A stretch of DNA of 64,000 nt from Lysobacter sp. Root76 (GCF_001428685.1 NZ_LMIK01000004.1:388094-452093); one strand, 5' to 3'. Positions 1 to 8,489 are shown, counted from the first letter of the stretch. Notes: a model not told the origin generated them from the sequence alone. Translations and numbers: made by a program.

Positions 1-28
1 GCCGGCGCAAAGCCTTGGGGTAGACGCC

Positions 29-589
29 TCAGCCCTTGAAGCCGCCGTTGTCGAGATAGGCCTGCTCCTCGACTGTGCTCTGCCGGCCCAAGGCCTGGTT
101 GCGGTGCGGGAAGCGGCCGAAGCGCTCGATGATCTGCAGGTGCTGCAGCGCCCATTGCGCCGGGTCGGGGGCGCCCGCGCTGACCGGCAGCGTGCGATAC
201 AGCTCGACCGATCGGCGCTGGTCGTCCAGCGATTCGGAATGCTCGAACGGCAGATAGAAGAACGCGCGCAGCGCCGGATCGGTACGCTGATCGTCGCCGC
301 GCGCGATCGCCTGGGTCGCGAACGCGCGCGCCAGCGGATCGGTGGCATAGGCGTGTGCGCTGCCGCGGAACACGTTGCGCGGGATCTGGTCGAGCAGGAT
401 CAGCAAGGCCAGGGCGCCGACCTCGCCCTGCTGCATCCAGTCGTCGTGGGCGCGGCAGGCGGCGCGGAAATGCGCTTCCAGGAAACCGGCACGGCAACGC
501 GCATCGAAGCCGTCGTCGCGCTCGAACCAGCGCACGTAACCGGCGTCGCGCCAGAAATTGACGACGTCCTGGGCGGTCGGTTCGGTCAT
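29..589 (-). CDS. DUF924 family protein
   Basis: This 186-residue soluble protein has the length and conserved blocks of the DUF924 family. The stretch LLILLDQIPRNVFRG lies near residues 60-75, and FFYLPFEHSES follows near residue 110. The family is all-helical with a TPR-like fold and has no established reaction. No signal peptide or membrane segment is visible. The ATG start is the only good one and the protein appears complete. It is transcribed alone towards the left window edge, 90 bases from the next gene. Family assignment is confident; function is unknown. Confidence 0.85.
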   Translation of the reverse strand: MTEPTAQDVVNFWRDAGYVRWFERDDGFDARCRAGFLEAHFRAACRAHDDWMQQGEVGALALLILLDQIPRNVFRGSAHAYATDPLARAFATQAIARGDDQRTDPALRAFFYLPFEHSESLDDQRRSVELYRTLPVSAGAPDPAQWALQHLQIIERFGRFPHRNQALGRQSTVEEQAYLDNGGFKG

Positions 590-679
590 GGCATGGCCTC
601 GCGGGTGGGAATGGGGAGCGCACGGTAACAGGTCGCGTGCGAAGCGTGCGCGATGCGCCCGGACACAGCGTTCCGCGAC

Positions 680-1246
680 TCAGGCATCGTCGTCGCCGAG
701 CTGGGTCTCGAGTTCGGTGATCCAGGCCGTGGTGATGCTCTCCAGCGTCACCGCGTGGATCAGGGGCCGGATCGAGCCGGTCGAGTAGGACTGCGAGATG
801 AAACGCGCGTAGCGTTCGCGAAAGCCGAGCCAGGCGCGGTGCGCCTCCTCGAAGGTGGCGCGGCCGTCGCCGTCGAGCTGGCGGCGCAGGTGTTCGACCA
901 GTCCCTGCAGACGCGCGTCCACTTGCTCGAACTCGGCGATCGCCTGCCGGTTCATGTCGTTCTGGCTCACGCCGTCGTCGTCGCTCTGGCGCGCGACTTC
1001 CTCGGCCTTGCTGAAGTAGTTGTCGGCCAGGCGCGCGGCGGTCTCGGCCTTGCCGATCAGGCGCGTCTCGAAACGACGCAGGTCGTCGAGGCTGGTGTTG
1101 CTGCCGTCCAGTCCCTGCTTGAGCGCGAGCAGTTTCTGCCCGCGCTCGATCGCATCGACGGTGCTGCGGCGCTCGACCCGACGCTGGACGAAATAGAACG
1201 TCCAGGTGAGGGTGGCGCCGATGAGGAGATAGATGACCTGTTCCAT
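680..1246 (-). CDS. Membrane-anchored hypothetical protein
   Basis: The 188-residue product starts with one hydrophobic segment (about residues 4-20), followed by a basic VQRRVERR stretch and a long charged, mainly helical region rich in Leu, Glu, Arg and Asp. This suggests a single-pass inner-membrane protein with a cytoplasmic helical or coiled-coil body. I do not recognise the family. Its codon use and third-position GC look native. It follows a repeat-rich gene-free stretch and precedes the DUF924 gene on the same strand, so the two could be cotranscribed. Confidence 0.7.
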   Translation of the reverse strand: MEQVIYLLIGATLTWTFYFVQRRVERRSTVDAIERGQKLLALKQGLDGSNTSLDDLRRFETRLIGKAETAARLADNYFSKAEEVARQSDDDGVSQNDMNRQAIAEFEQVDARLQGLVEHLRRQLDGDGRATFEEAHRAWLGFRERYARFISQSYSTGSIRPLIHAVTLESITTAWITELETQLGDDDA

Positions 1247-1493
1247 GGCGGTGTCCCGAAGCTGGACGCCAGTGTGCCCGGAGGAGGTCTCAGGGGGTGC
1301 GATGTGGGGTGCGCGGAGTCGCAGATTTGGCTAGATGAACGCTGTTTCTGCGATTTTCGGCGGCGCGGAGCACCGGCCATCCGGGCGGCGGCGCCTCCGA
1401 TAATCGAGGCACCATCCTGTTGCGATTCGCTTCCAACTTCAGATGGTGAACTTGCGACGAACCTCGGCTCGCTCGTCATCGCCCCCGACAACC

Positions 1494-1546
<53 letters not shown>

Positions 1547-1600
1547 GGCATTGAAATCCAGTGCCCCGCACTCGCCCGACCCCACTCAGACCCGAAGGGC

Positions 1601-1625
1601 GGCGCGCAGGACGCGCGCCGTTTTT
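1601..1625 (+). terminator. Rho-independent terminator-like hairpin
   Basis: GGCGCGC (1601-1607), loop AGGAC, then GCGCGCC (1613-1619) is followed by GTTTTT. This is a textbook intrinsic terminator on the plus strand. No plus-strand gene precedes it in the window, so it may end an unannotated small RNA or be a relic. Confidence 0.5.
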
Positions 1626-1652
1626 CGAGGAACAGGATGTTCCTTCGAAAAA
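1621..1652. other. Strong AT-rich inverted repeat
   Basis: TTTTTCGAGGAACA (1621-1634) pairs with TGTTCCTTCGAAAAA (1638-1652) apart from one bulged base, across a 3-base loop. It begins in the T-run of the preceding terminator-like hairpin. It could be a processing site, a protein-binding site or part of a dispersed repeat. Confidence 0.6.
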
Positions 1653-1763
1653 TCCCCGCGCCACCTCCGATCTCGCCTAGCAAGAGAAAGTGACCCGCAT
1701 GCGCAGCAGGCGGAAGCCGTTGACTTGAGAATCGAAACCTTCGTCGAACCTCGGAATTCGCAA

Positions 1764-2149
1764 TCGCGGCTTACGCCGCTCCCACAGAAAGCAGAAAGCG
1801 AAGCCGATCCCGCATCGAAACTCATGCAGCGGCCAGAGGTCGTGGTCGCGGCTTACGCCGCTCCTACCCAAAAGATGGAGCGGGCCGTCGACGGGCCAAG
1901 CGATCGCGGCTTACGCCGCTCCCACAGAAAGCAGAAAGCGAAGCCGATCCGCATCGAAACTCATGCAGCGGCCAGAGGTCGTGGTCGCGGCTCACGCCGC
2001 TCCTACCCCAAGGCTAGAGTGGAACAGGCGCGGCCGCCGGACTGGCGATCGCGGCTCACGCCGCTCCCACAGAAGGCAGAAGCGGCGAATCGGAAGCGGA
2101 ACCCCATCGGAAGACGAAGTTCGCGGTCGCGGCTTACGCCGCTCCCACA
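1764..2149 (+). repeat. Six copies of a 23-base palindromic repeat (REP-like)
   Basis: The unit TCGCGGCTTACGCCGCTCC followed by YACA or YACC occurs at 1764-1786, 1846-1868, 1904-1926, 1985-2007, 2049-2071 and 2127-2149, always in the same orientation. Its core is self-complementary (GCGGC...GCCGC). A block of about 107 bases containing two units (1763-1870) is repeated almost exactly at 1903-2009. The same unit recurs at 21309-21330 and 61698-61792, so it is a dispersed family. No REP-associated transposase (RAYT) is visible in the window. Confidence 0.85.
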
Positions 2150-2207
2150 GTAGGCAGAAAGCGGAAGGAGGATCCGAAGCGAACCTCCCCCACCCAGCCG
2201 GCCAAAA

Positions 2208-2984
2208 CTACTCGTCGAACCGCAGATGCCGCACCGACTTGCCATGCCGCCGGATCAACTTCAGCGCTTCGATGCCGACGTTGATGTGATTGTCCACGTA
2301 CTCCGCGCTGACCTTGGCATCCGAAGCTTCGGTTTTCACGCCTTCCGGAATCATCGGCTGATCCGACACCAGCAGCAGCGCGCCGCACGGAATCCGGTTG
2401 GCGAAGCCCGCGGCGAAGATCGTCGCCGTTTCCATGTCGATCGCCATGCAGCGCATCGCGCGCAGACGTTCCTTGAAGGCCTCGTCGTGTTCCCAGACCC
2501 GACGGTTGGTGGTGTAGACCGTACCGGTCCAGTAGTCGTGGCCGAGGTCGCGGATCATGGTCGAGACCGCGCGCTGCAGCGCGAACGCCGGCAGCGCCGG
2601 GACCTCCGGCAGCAGGTAGTCGTTGGAGGTGCCCTCGCCGCGGATCGCGGCGATCGGCAGCACCAAGTCGCCCAGTTCGTTCTTGCGCTTGAGGCCGCCG
2701 CACTTGCCCAGGAACAGCACCGCCTGCGGCATGATCGCCGACAGCAGGTCCATCATGGTCGCCGCGTTCGGGCTGCCCATGCCGAAGTTGATCATGGTGA
2801 TGCCGTCCGCCGTGGCGCTGGGCATCGGCTTGTCCAGGCCGACCACTTCGGCGCCGGTGAGGCGGGCGAAGGTGTGCAGGTAACCGCCGAAGTTGGTCAG
2901 CAGCACGTGCTGGCCGAACTGGTCCAGGGGCACGCCGGTGTAGCGCGGCAGCCAGTTCTCGACGATCTGTTCTTTGTCTTTCAC
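2208..2984 (-). CDS. amn: AMP nucleosidase, short form
   Basis: This enzyme hydrolyses AMP to adenine and ribose 5-phosphate in purine salvage in the cytoplasm. The 258-residue protein carries the nucleoside-phosphorylase fold signature IDMETATI at residues 182-189, with GKCGGLK near 93-99 and TTNRRVWEHDE near 158-168. It lacks the extra N-terminal regulatory domain of the ~480-residue E. coli Amn, so ATP/phosphate regulation probably differs. The start is GTG at 2984, since the ATG-like alternatives would cut into conserved sequence. It is monocistronic. The main alternative is another member of the same phosphorylase superfamily. Confidence 0.85.
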   Translation of the reverse strand: MKDKEQIVENWLPRYTGVPLDQFGQHVLLTNFGGYLHTFARLTGAEVVGLDKPMPSATADGITMINFGMGSPNAATMMDLLSAIMPQAVLFLGKCGGLKRKNELGDLVLPIAAIRGEGTSNDYLLPEVPALPAFALQRAVSTMIRDLGHDYWTGTVYTTNRRVWEHDEAFKERLRAMRCMAIDMETATIFAAGFANRIPCGALLLVSDQPMIPEGVKTEASDAKVSAEYVDNHINVGIEALKLIRRHGKSVRHLRFDE

Positions 2985-3114
2985 GGTCGACAGCCTTTTC
3001 TAGTTGTTGTGTGCCTATTGTGGCACCGCCCATGACTATCGTCAGGGTTGGCGGCACCCGGGGGGCCGGCTAGGGTTCGGGGCTGTGCTTGCCGTCTCTT
3101 TGGGGAAAACCATC

Positions 3115-4584
3115 ATGCTTCGACCCTTGCTGGCCGGCTGCGGCCTGGCGCTGCTGGTCGGCGCCGTGCACGCGGCGCCGCCCGCGCCGGCGTCCGGCTC
3201 GCGCTACACCCAGGACCCGTATCCCAGCACCTACCGGCCGATCGCCTCGGGCCCGGTGCTGCTGCAGCACGCGACCGTGCTGACCGGTACCGGCCAGCGC
3301 CTGAACGACGCCGACGTGCTGATGCAGGGCGGCAAGGTGGTCGCGGTCGGTACCGGCCTGGACGCGCCGGCCGATGCCGCCCGCGTCGACGCGCGCGGCA
3401 AATGGATCACCCCCGGCCTGATCGACGTGCACTCGCACCTGGGCGTGTATTCCAGCCCCGGCGTCAGCGCCCATGGCGACGGCAATGAGATGACCAGCCC
3501 GGTCACCCCCAACGTCTGGGCCGAGCATTCGGTCTGGCCGCAGGACCCGGGCTTCGCCGCGGCCATGGCCGGCGGCATCACCACCATGCAGGTGCTGCCG
3601 GGCTCGGCCAACCTGATCGGCGGCCGCGGCGTCACCCTCAAGAACGTGCCGGCCACGACCTACCAGGCGATGAAGTTCCCGGGCGCGCCCTGGGGCCTGA
3701 AGATGGCCTGCGGCGAGAATCCCAAGCGCGTCTACGGCGGCCGCAACACCTCGCCGGGCACGCGCATGGGCAACGTCGCCGGCTACCGCGCGGCCTTCAT
3801 CGACGCCAGCGAGTACGTGCGCAAGAACACGCCCAAGGCCGAGCAGCCCAAGAAGAAGCGCAGCTGGTGGCAGAGCTCGTCCAACGGCAACGGCAACGGC
3901 AATGGCGCCGCTGCCGACAGCGACAAGGACGCTGGCGGCAAGCGCGACCTCAAGCTCGACACCCTGGCCGGCGCGATCAAGGGCGACATCCTGGTCCACA
4001 TCCATTGCTACCGCGCCGACGAGATGGCGACCATGCTCGACCTGGCCAAGGAGTTCGGCTTCAAGGTCAGCGCTTTCCACCACGCCGTGGAGGCGTACAA
4101 GATCGCCGACCGCCTGGCCGCCGAAGGCGTCTGCGGCGCGCTCTGGGCCGACTGGTGGGGCTTCAAGATGGAAGCCTTCGACGGCATCCAGGAAAACATC
4201 GCCCTGGTCGACCGCCCGCAGAACAGCTGCGCGATCGTGCACTCGGATTCGCAGGAAGGCATCCAGCGGCTCAATCAGGAGGCGGCCAAGGTGATGGCGC
4301 ACGCCAAGCTCGTCGGCATCGACATCCCGCCTGAGCGCGCGATCCGCTGGCTGACCCAGAACGCCGCCAAGTCGCTGGGCGTGCTCGACCAGACCGGCAC
4401 CCTGGAGCCCGGCAAGATGGCCGATGTGGTGGTCTGGAACGGCAATCCCTTCAGCGTCTACGCCAAGGCCGAACAGGTCTACGTCGACGGCGCGCGCATC
4501 TACGACCGCAACGACCGCAATCGCCAGCCGACTTCGGACTTCCTGCTCGGCCAGGGCGCACGCGCCGCCGGAGGTGCGCCGTGA
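3115..4584 (+). CDS. Secreted amidohydrolase (metal-dependent hydrolase)
   Basis: The 489-residue protein starts with a signal peptide (MLRPLLAGCGLALLVGAVHA). It has the amidohydrolase entry strand and HxH metal motif at His106/His108 (ITPGLIDVHSHLG), then GGITTMQVLPGS, and a C-terminal AAKSLGVLDQTGTLEPGKMADVVVWNGNP block typical of the superfamily. A low-complexity insert with a Lys-rich stretch and an (Asn-Gly)n run lies near residues 240-275, where most relatives have nothing. The substrate is unknown. Its TGA overlaps the GTG start of the next, paralogous gene, so the two are translationally coupled. I chose the ATG at 3115 because it gives a complete signal peptide; the frame is open further upstream. 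Confidence 0.85.
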   Translation: MLRPLLAGCGLALLVGAVHAAPPAPASGSRYTQDPYPSTYRPIASGPVLLQHATVLTGTGQRLNDADVLMQGGKVVAVGTGLDAPADAARVDARGKWITPGLIDVHSHLGVYSSPGVSAHGDGNEMTSPVTPNVWAEHSVWPQDPGFAAAMAGGITTMQVLPGSANLIGGRGVTLKNVPATTYQAMKFPGAPWGLKMACGENPKRVYGGRNTSPGTRMGNVAGYRAAFIDASEYVRKNTPKAEQPKKKRSWWQSSSNGNGNGNGAAADSDKDAGGKRDLKLDTLAGAIKGDILVHIHCYRADEMATMLDLAKEFGFKVSAFHHAVEAYKIADRLAAEGVCGALWADWWGFKMEAFDGIQENIALVDRPQNSCAIVHSDSQEGIQRLNQEAAKVMAHAKLVGIDIPPERAIRWLTQNAAKSLGVLDQTGTLEPGKMADVVVWNGNPFSVYAKAEQVYVDGARIYDRNDRNRQPTSDFLLGQGARAAGGAP

Positions 4585-5903
4585 GCCGCGCCAAGGCCGC
4601 GCGTCGCGGCCCGACGCGTCGCTGCGCTGCGCTGTTGGCCGCCTGCGCGCTCGCCCTGCCCGGCGTCGCCTTCGCCCAGAACGTGCTGATCCGCAACGCC
4701 ACCGTCCATACCGCCACCGCGCAAGGCACGCTGCAGGGCGCCGACGTGCTGATCGGCAACGGCCAGGTGCGCGCGATCGGCAAGGGCCTGGCCGCTCCGG
4801 CCGGGACCCAGATCGTCGAAGCCGAGGGCCGGCCGCTGACGCCGACCCTGTTCGGCGGCATCACCGAGATCGGCCTGGAGGAAGTCTCCGGCGAGAAATC
4901 GACCGTCGACCGCACCGTGGCGCTCGGCGCCGAGACCAAGGAAATGACGGTGCGGCCGGAGTTCGACGTGACCCTGGCCTACAACCCGGAGTCGGTGCTG
5001 ATCCCGGTCACCCGTATCGAAGGCATCGGCTGGACCCTGCTCGGCGCGGGCACCGCGACCGGCGGTTCGATCGTGGCCGGCCAGGGCGGCGTCATGCGCC
5101 TGGACGGCGGCCCCGACCCGATCGGCGCGCGCGTGCTGTTCGTGAAGCTCGGCGGCGACGCCGCCGGCCTCAGCGGCAATTCGCGGGCGGCGCAGTGGAT
5201 GATCCTCGACCAATTGATCGCCGAAGCGCGCGGCCGCATCGGCCCCGACGCCAACGTGGCGCTGCTGACGCCGGCCGGGCGCGCGACGCTGGCGCGCTAC
5301 CTCGGCGGCGGCGGCCGGGTGATGGTCGGCGTGGACCGCGCCGCCGACATCCGTCAGCTGCTGCGCTGGTCGGCGCGCCACGGCGTGCGCATCGCCATCG
5401 CCGGCGGCGCCGAGGCCTGGAAGCTCGCGCCGCAGCTGGCCGCGGCCAAGGTGCCGGTGTTCGTCGACCCGCTCGCCAACCTGCCCGGCGACTTCGACCA
5501 GATCGGCGCGACCATGGAAAACGCCGCGCGCCTTCGCGCGGCGGGCGTCGCGGTCGGTTTCAGCCAGAGCGGCGACGCCTCGCACAACGCGCGCAAGATC
5601 CGCCAGCTCGCCGGCAACGCGGTCGCCGCCGGTCTTCCCTGGGACGACGGCCTGGCCGGCCTCACCCGCGTGCCCGCCGAAGCGCTCGGCGTCGCGGGCG
5701 AAGTCGGCACGATCGCGCCGGGCCGCCGCGCCGACGTGGTGCTGTGGAGCGGCGACCCGCTCGAAGTCAGCAGCGTCGCCCTGCAGGTATGGATGAACGG
5801 CCGCGCGATCGAGATGCGCAGCCGCCAGACCGAACTGCGCGATCGTTATATGCGTCCCGAAAACGGTTTGCCGCGCGCGTATCCGGCGCCGTCGGGGCGG
5901 TAA
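4581..5903 (+). CDS. Amidohydrolase-like paralogue lacking the HxH metal motif
   Basis: This 440-residue protein begins with GTG at 4581, overlapping the previous stop by four bases, and carries a signal peptide ending near VAFAQ. It aligns with its neighbour over the composite beta-sandwich (NVLIRNATVHTA; GTIAPGRRADVVLWSGDP). Where the active relative has IDVHSHLG, this protein has LFGGITEIGLEEV, so both metal-binding histidines are gone. The later HSD-type position is also changed (SGDASHN). It is probably catalytically inactive, perhaps a partner subunit of the upstream enzyme. Such unlike pairs are common in this bacterial group, which suggests a conserved role rather than decay. Confidence 0.8.
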   Translation: MSRAKAARRGPTRRCAALLAACALALPGVAFAQNVLIRNATVHTATAQGTLQGADVLIGNGQVRAIGKGLAAPAGTQIVEAEGRPLTPTLFGGITEIGLEEVSGEKSTVDRTVALGAETKEMTVRPEFDVTLAYNPESVLIPVTRIEGIGWTLLGAGTATGGSIVAGQGGVMRLDGGPDPIGARVLFVKLGGDAAGLSGNSRAAQWMILDQLIAEARGRIGPDANVALLTPAGRATLARYLGGGGRVMVGVDRAADIRQLLRWSARHGVRIAIAGGAEAWKLAPQLAAAKVPVFVDPLANLPGDFDQIGATMENAARLRAAGVAVGFSQSGDASHNARKIRQLAGNAVAAGLPWDDGLAGLTRVPAEALGVAGEVGTIAPGRRADVVLWSGDPLEVSSVALQVWMNGRAIEMRSRQTELRDRYMRPENGLPRAYPAPSGR

Positions 5904-5990
5904 GCGGCTATCGATGCAGCGGGCCGCGATGCGGTTCGCTGCATTGGCTGTGCTTTGCGATGGCGCTCCGCGCCGAGCGCTCGTTCTTGC

Positions 5991-6014
5991 GTAGGGTGCG
6001 GTGACAACCGCACC
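5991..6014. repeat. Copy of the dispersed GTAGGGTGCGGTGA repeat
   Basis: The sequence starting GTAGGGTGCGGTGA and ending AACCGCACC is the reverse complement, with one mismatch, of a core found in each of the three 81-bp repeats at 27611-27853. A second, more divergent inverted copy lies at about 6040-6069. This marks a second dispersed intergenic repeat family. Confidence 0.6.
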
Positions 6015-6106
6015 GAACGACGCCGCATCCGACATGGCGCGATGCGGTTCGCCGTGCTCACCACATCCTACTGCGGCGTGGCCCCCTCTCTGGCGCCGAA
6101 ACCGGC

Positions 6107-6484
6107 CTAGACCGGCCCGTTGATGACCGCCTCGATGGCGTGGCCGTCGGGATCGATCAGGAACGCTGCGTAGTAGTGAGGGCCATAGTCCGGGCGCAGA
6201 CCCGGCTGGCCATTGTCCGCGCCTGCGACCGCCAAGGCCGCCGCATGGAACCGGTCGACCGCCGCGCGCGACGGTGCGGCGAACGCCAGATGAAATCCCG
6301 GTCCCGGCACGGCCGAGCCGGGGCGGAGCTTGAGACAGAGCTTGTCCTCTCCGTCCTCGACCCCGTAGCCGATGGCGGTATCGTCTTCAAACACACGCCT
6401 GTAGCCCAAGGCGCCCAGCGCGGCGTCGTAGAACGCGCCCGCCTTCTGCAGGTCGGCGACGGCAATGGAAAGGTGATGCAGCAT
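6107..6484 (-). CDS. VOC family protein (glyoxalase/bleomycin-resistance fold)
   Basis: The 125-residue protein has the paired beta-alpha-beta-beta-beta modules of the vicinal oxygen chelate superfamily. It starts with MLHHLSIAVADLQKAGAFYD, has FHLAFAAPSRAAVDRFHAAAL in the middle and DPDGHAIEAVI at the end. His4, the His of FHLAF and the Glu of HAIEAV are candidate metal ligands. The substrate cannot be told from sequence. It is a single gene with no clear partner. The family call is firm; dioxygenase, lyase and resistance roles are all possible. Confidence 0.85.
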   Translation of the reverse strand: MLHHLSIAVADLQKAGAFYDAALGALGYRRVFEDDTAIGYGVEDGEDKLCLKLRPGSAVPGPGFHLAFAAPSRAAVDRFHAAALAVAGADNGQPGLRPDYGPHYYAAFLIDPDGHAIEAVINGPV

Positions 6485-6642
6485 GGAAACGGGCCTGAGG
6501 TTTGATGCAGCCGAGTCGTGCAGCGCTTCCGTGAATCGCTAAGGCGCAGTCCGCCGCAATCGGAACACGTCTCACCGCATAGGGAATATCGCGTCCAGAG
6601 CTTGAATCCGGCAGCACCGCGCAGGAGTCCGCGCGCGCGGCA

Positions 6643-7056
6643 TCAGACCAACGTCGTAACGACGCTGGCCAAGTAGCACGCCAGCGAGAGGCCGATGCCG
6701 ATCAGCGGACTGCTGAACCAGTACATCTTGGCCGTCACGAAAAGCCCGCCCAGGGTCAGAAAACCCACCGTCAGCAGGTACGGCGAGGAGAACAGCAGGC
6801 CGCCGTGCGCCACCGCCAGGTAACCGTAGATCAGGCCGTACAGCATCGCGGCCATGCTGTGGCTGATGTTGAACCCGATCCAGCAGTCCCACATCGACGT
6901 TTGCCGGGTGATGCCCGGCGAAACCTCGCGCATGCGCGCCTCCAGCGCGGGATCGCGCGGCCTGAGCTTGGGCCCGACGAAGGTCAGAACCAGATGCAGC
7001 GTACCCAGCGCAAGCAATACCACCGCGCTGGCAACCATCAATACCGTAGTTAGCAC
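6643..7056 (-). CDS. Four-helix integral membrane protein of unknown function
   Basis: The 137-residue protein has four predicted membrane segments, at about residues 3-25, 60-80, 88-107 and 113-135. The loop between the first two holds the conserved-looking stretch MWDCWIGFNISHSM. It resembles small LIC_13387-like membrane proteins, which have no known role. Translation starts at GTG (7056), preceded by a good Shine-Dalgarno AAGGAAGAG. No operon partner is evident. Confidence 0.7.
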   Translation of the reverse strand: MLTTVLMVASAVVLLALGTLHLVLTFVGPKLRPRDPALEARMREVSPGITRQTSMWDCWIGFNISHSMAAMLYGLIYGYLAVAHGGLLFSSPYLLTVGFLTLGGLFVTAKMYWFSSPLIGIGLSLACYLASVVTTLV

Positions 7057-7353
7057 AAGCTCTTCCTTAGCAGATCCGCATCGGGCCGACTCGCATCGAA
7101 GCCGAACCGGCTTGAATGAACCGTCGCATCGCAGGTCAAGGTTTAGCGTAGACCATGGCGATTAGGTCTGCGAACCCAAGCCAATCGGGCCACGAACGGC
7201 TCAGGCCCGCATAGAGGGCCGGCCTGCGCCTTCGGCAAGCAGATTACTCGCCTATGGTCGGATAATCGATGATCCACAGCCATGCGCCGTCTTCCTGTCG
7301 CCGCGCGACCTTGGAACACAGGGTGCCATTGGGGTAGCGGCGCCAATCATTGC
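7057..7353. other. Short gene-poor stretch with a gene remnant
   Basis: Apart from the remnant listed at 7244-7350, I see no gene, repeat or clear regulatory site here. The right part lies just after the stop of the membrane-protein gene at 7354-7746. The left part should contain the promoter of the gene starting at 7056. Confidence 0.5.
7244..7350 (-). pseudogene. C-terminal remnant of a small SnoaL/NTF2-like protein
   Basis: One minus-strand frame reads NDWRRYPNGTLCSKVARR and then QEDGAWLWIIDYPTIGE before a TAA stop. This looks like a true protein C-terminus: NTF2-like proteins often end with a DGxWxxxIDxP segment. There is no start codon and no continuation, because the upstream sequence in this frame lies inside the next gene in another phase. 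I read it as the leftover 3' end of a deleted gene. The family call is tentative. Confidence 0.35.
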
Positions 7354-7746
7354 TTAAATGCCCTTAGCATCGGCATAGGCGATCCAGGCGCCGCAGATCG
7401 CGACGAAATAGAGCAGGCCTGCGATCGAAAACACTTGCGACCGGCGCAGTTGCGGATGGCGCCGCCCTACGTCCGCGGCATACGCCAATAAACCCATCCT
7501 GCCGATGCTGCGGCCGTCCTTATTGGCTTGCTCGACGATCAGCATGAAGTGATGGATGGCGAAGACGAAGGGAAGCCAGAGAACGGCCTGGGCGATCGCA
7601 ACCACCAGGGCCACCGGATATCCAAACGGTTCGGCGCCGAAAGCTTTGACGAGCACGGGCTGCACGTCCGCGGAAAATGCAGTGCCGACGATCAGGACGT
7701 ATATGAGGGCCGGAAGGACATAGCTCGTTTTGCTTCTTTGAGTCAT
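7354..7746 (-). CDS. Small three-helix membrane protein, unknown
   Basis: The 130-residue protein has hydrophobic segments at about residues 9-27, 44-70 and 105-124, so it is an inner-membrane protein. The frame stays open far upstream to 8685. The ATG at 7746 is preferred because GAGGA sits at good spacing before it and because the upstream frame is only the shadow of the cold-shock/DUF1294 gene. I do not recognise the family. It lies downstream of that gene on the same strand. Confidence 0.6.
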   Translation of the reverse strand: MTQRSKTSYVLPALIYVLIVGTAFSADVQPVLVKAFGAEPFGYPVALVVAIAQAVLWLPFVFAIHHFMLIVEQANKDGRSIGRMGLLAYAADVGRRHPQLRRSQVFSIAGLLYFVAICGAWIAYADAKGI

Positions 7747-7865
7747 CGACGACGATCCTCGAATTGTCAGGCTTCGCCATGCCCGGAGGCGCCGCGAGCT
7801 TTTGCATACATCTCTCTTCCAATCGAGATAACCGCGGCCGTAATACTCCCCCTCTTGAACTAATT

Positions 7866-8477
7866 CTAATTGCCGAACAACGCTTCCGTCAGAGACCGCG
7901 CGACACCGCTGTGCCAGAGCCAGCCGACCGCCGCGAGATTGGCCACCACGGTGAACCAGAAAACCGACTGGAACGACGCCTTTACGGTCTTGTGGCGCGA
8001 TTGTTGCTGGGCGATGAGCGCGCCGGGCCAGCCGCCGAGCATGTCCACGAAATGCAAGGTGCTTTCCGGAGTGCGGCGCATGCCCTTGCCGGCGGCGGCC
8101 TTGTCGACTGTGTACATGACGTAGGACAGGCAGCTGAGGAGTGCGTACCCCGCTGCAATCACGGCGGGAAGGACGCCCAGCAGCGTTACGGCCGCGGCCG
8201 CCAGCAGAAAGATGATGCCGATGGCCGCCCTCGGCACCGGCTTGGATGGCTTTCGTTTTTCGATCTTTTGGCCAGCGAATCGTACCTCTATCGCATTCGT
8301 TCGGCCTCGACCGTCTTTTTCCGTCGAGTACGAGATCAGGTCGCCGTCCACCGGGCGACGCGACCCGAACTGGAACGCCTTGATATGAACGAAGGCGCGG
8401 TGTCCGCCGCCATGCGGCACGACAAAGCCATAGCCCTTGTCTTCGTTCCAATCCGAGAGTCGCCCTACCAGTCTCAT
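7866..8477 (-). CDS. Cold-shock domain / DUF1294 fusion membrane protein
   Basis: The 203-residue protein begins with a cold-shock (OB-fold) domain at residues 1-65. It contains the RNP1-like KGYGFVVP and the RNP2-like FVHIKAF, which bind single-stranded nucleic acid. Hydrophobic helices follow (about 84-130), then the DUF1294 signature YTVDKAAAGKGMRRTPESTL near 122-141 and a final membrane helix. This CSD-DUF1294 architecture is widespread but uncharacterised; it may tether an RNA-binding domain to the membrane. No Shine-Dalgarno precedes the ATG, so initiation may be weak or leaderless. Confidence 0.85.
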   Translation of the reverse strand: MRLVGRLSDWNEDKGYGFVVPHGGGHRAFVHIKAFQFGSRRPVDGDLISYSTEKDGRGRTNAIEVRFAGQKIEKRKPSKPVPRAAIGIIFLLAAAAVTLLGVLPAVIAAGYALLSCLSYVMYTVDKAAAGKGMRRTPESTLHFVDMLGGWPGALIAQQQSRHKTVKASFQSVFWFTVVANLAAVGWLWHSGVARSLTEALFGN

Positions 8478-8489
8478 AGGAGGTCCAAT

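Noticed and set aside
1764-2149. Possible CRISPR array
   Set aside because: The 23-base repeats are regular in orientation but spacers vary from about 35 to 59 bases, two spacers are near copies of each other, the repeats recur elsewhere as inverted pairs, and no cas gene is present.
7143-7346. 67-codon minus-strand ORF
   Set aside because: It is out of frame with the more protein-like DGAWLWIIDYPTIGE remnant in the same region and shows no domain.
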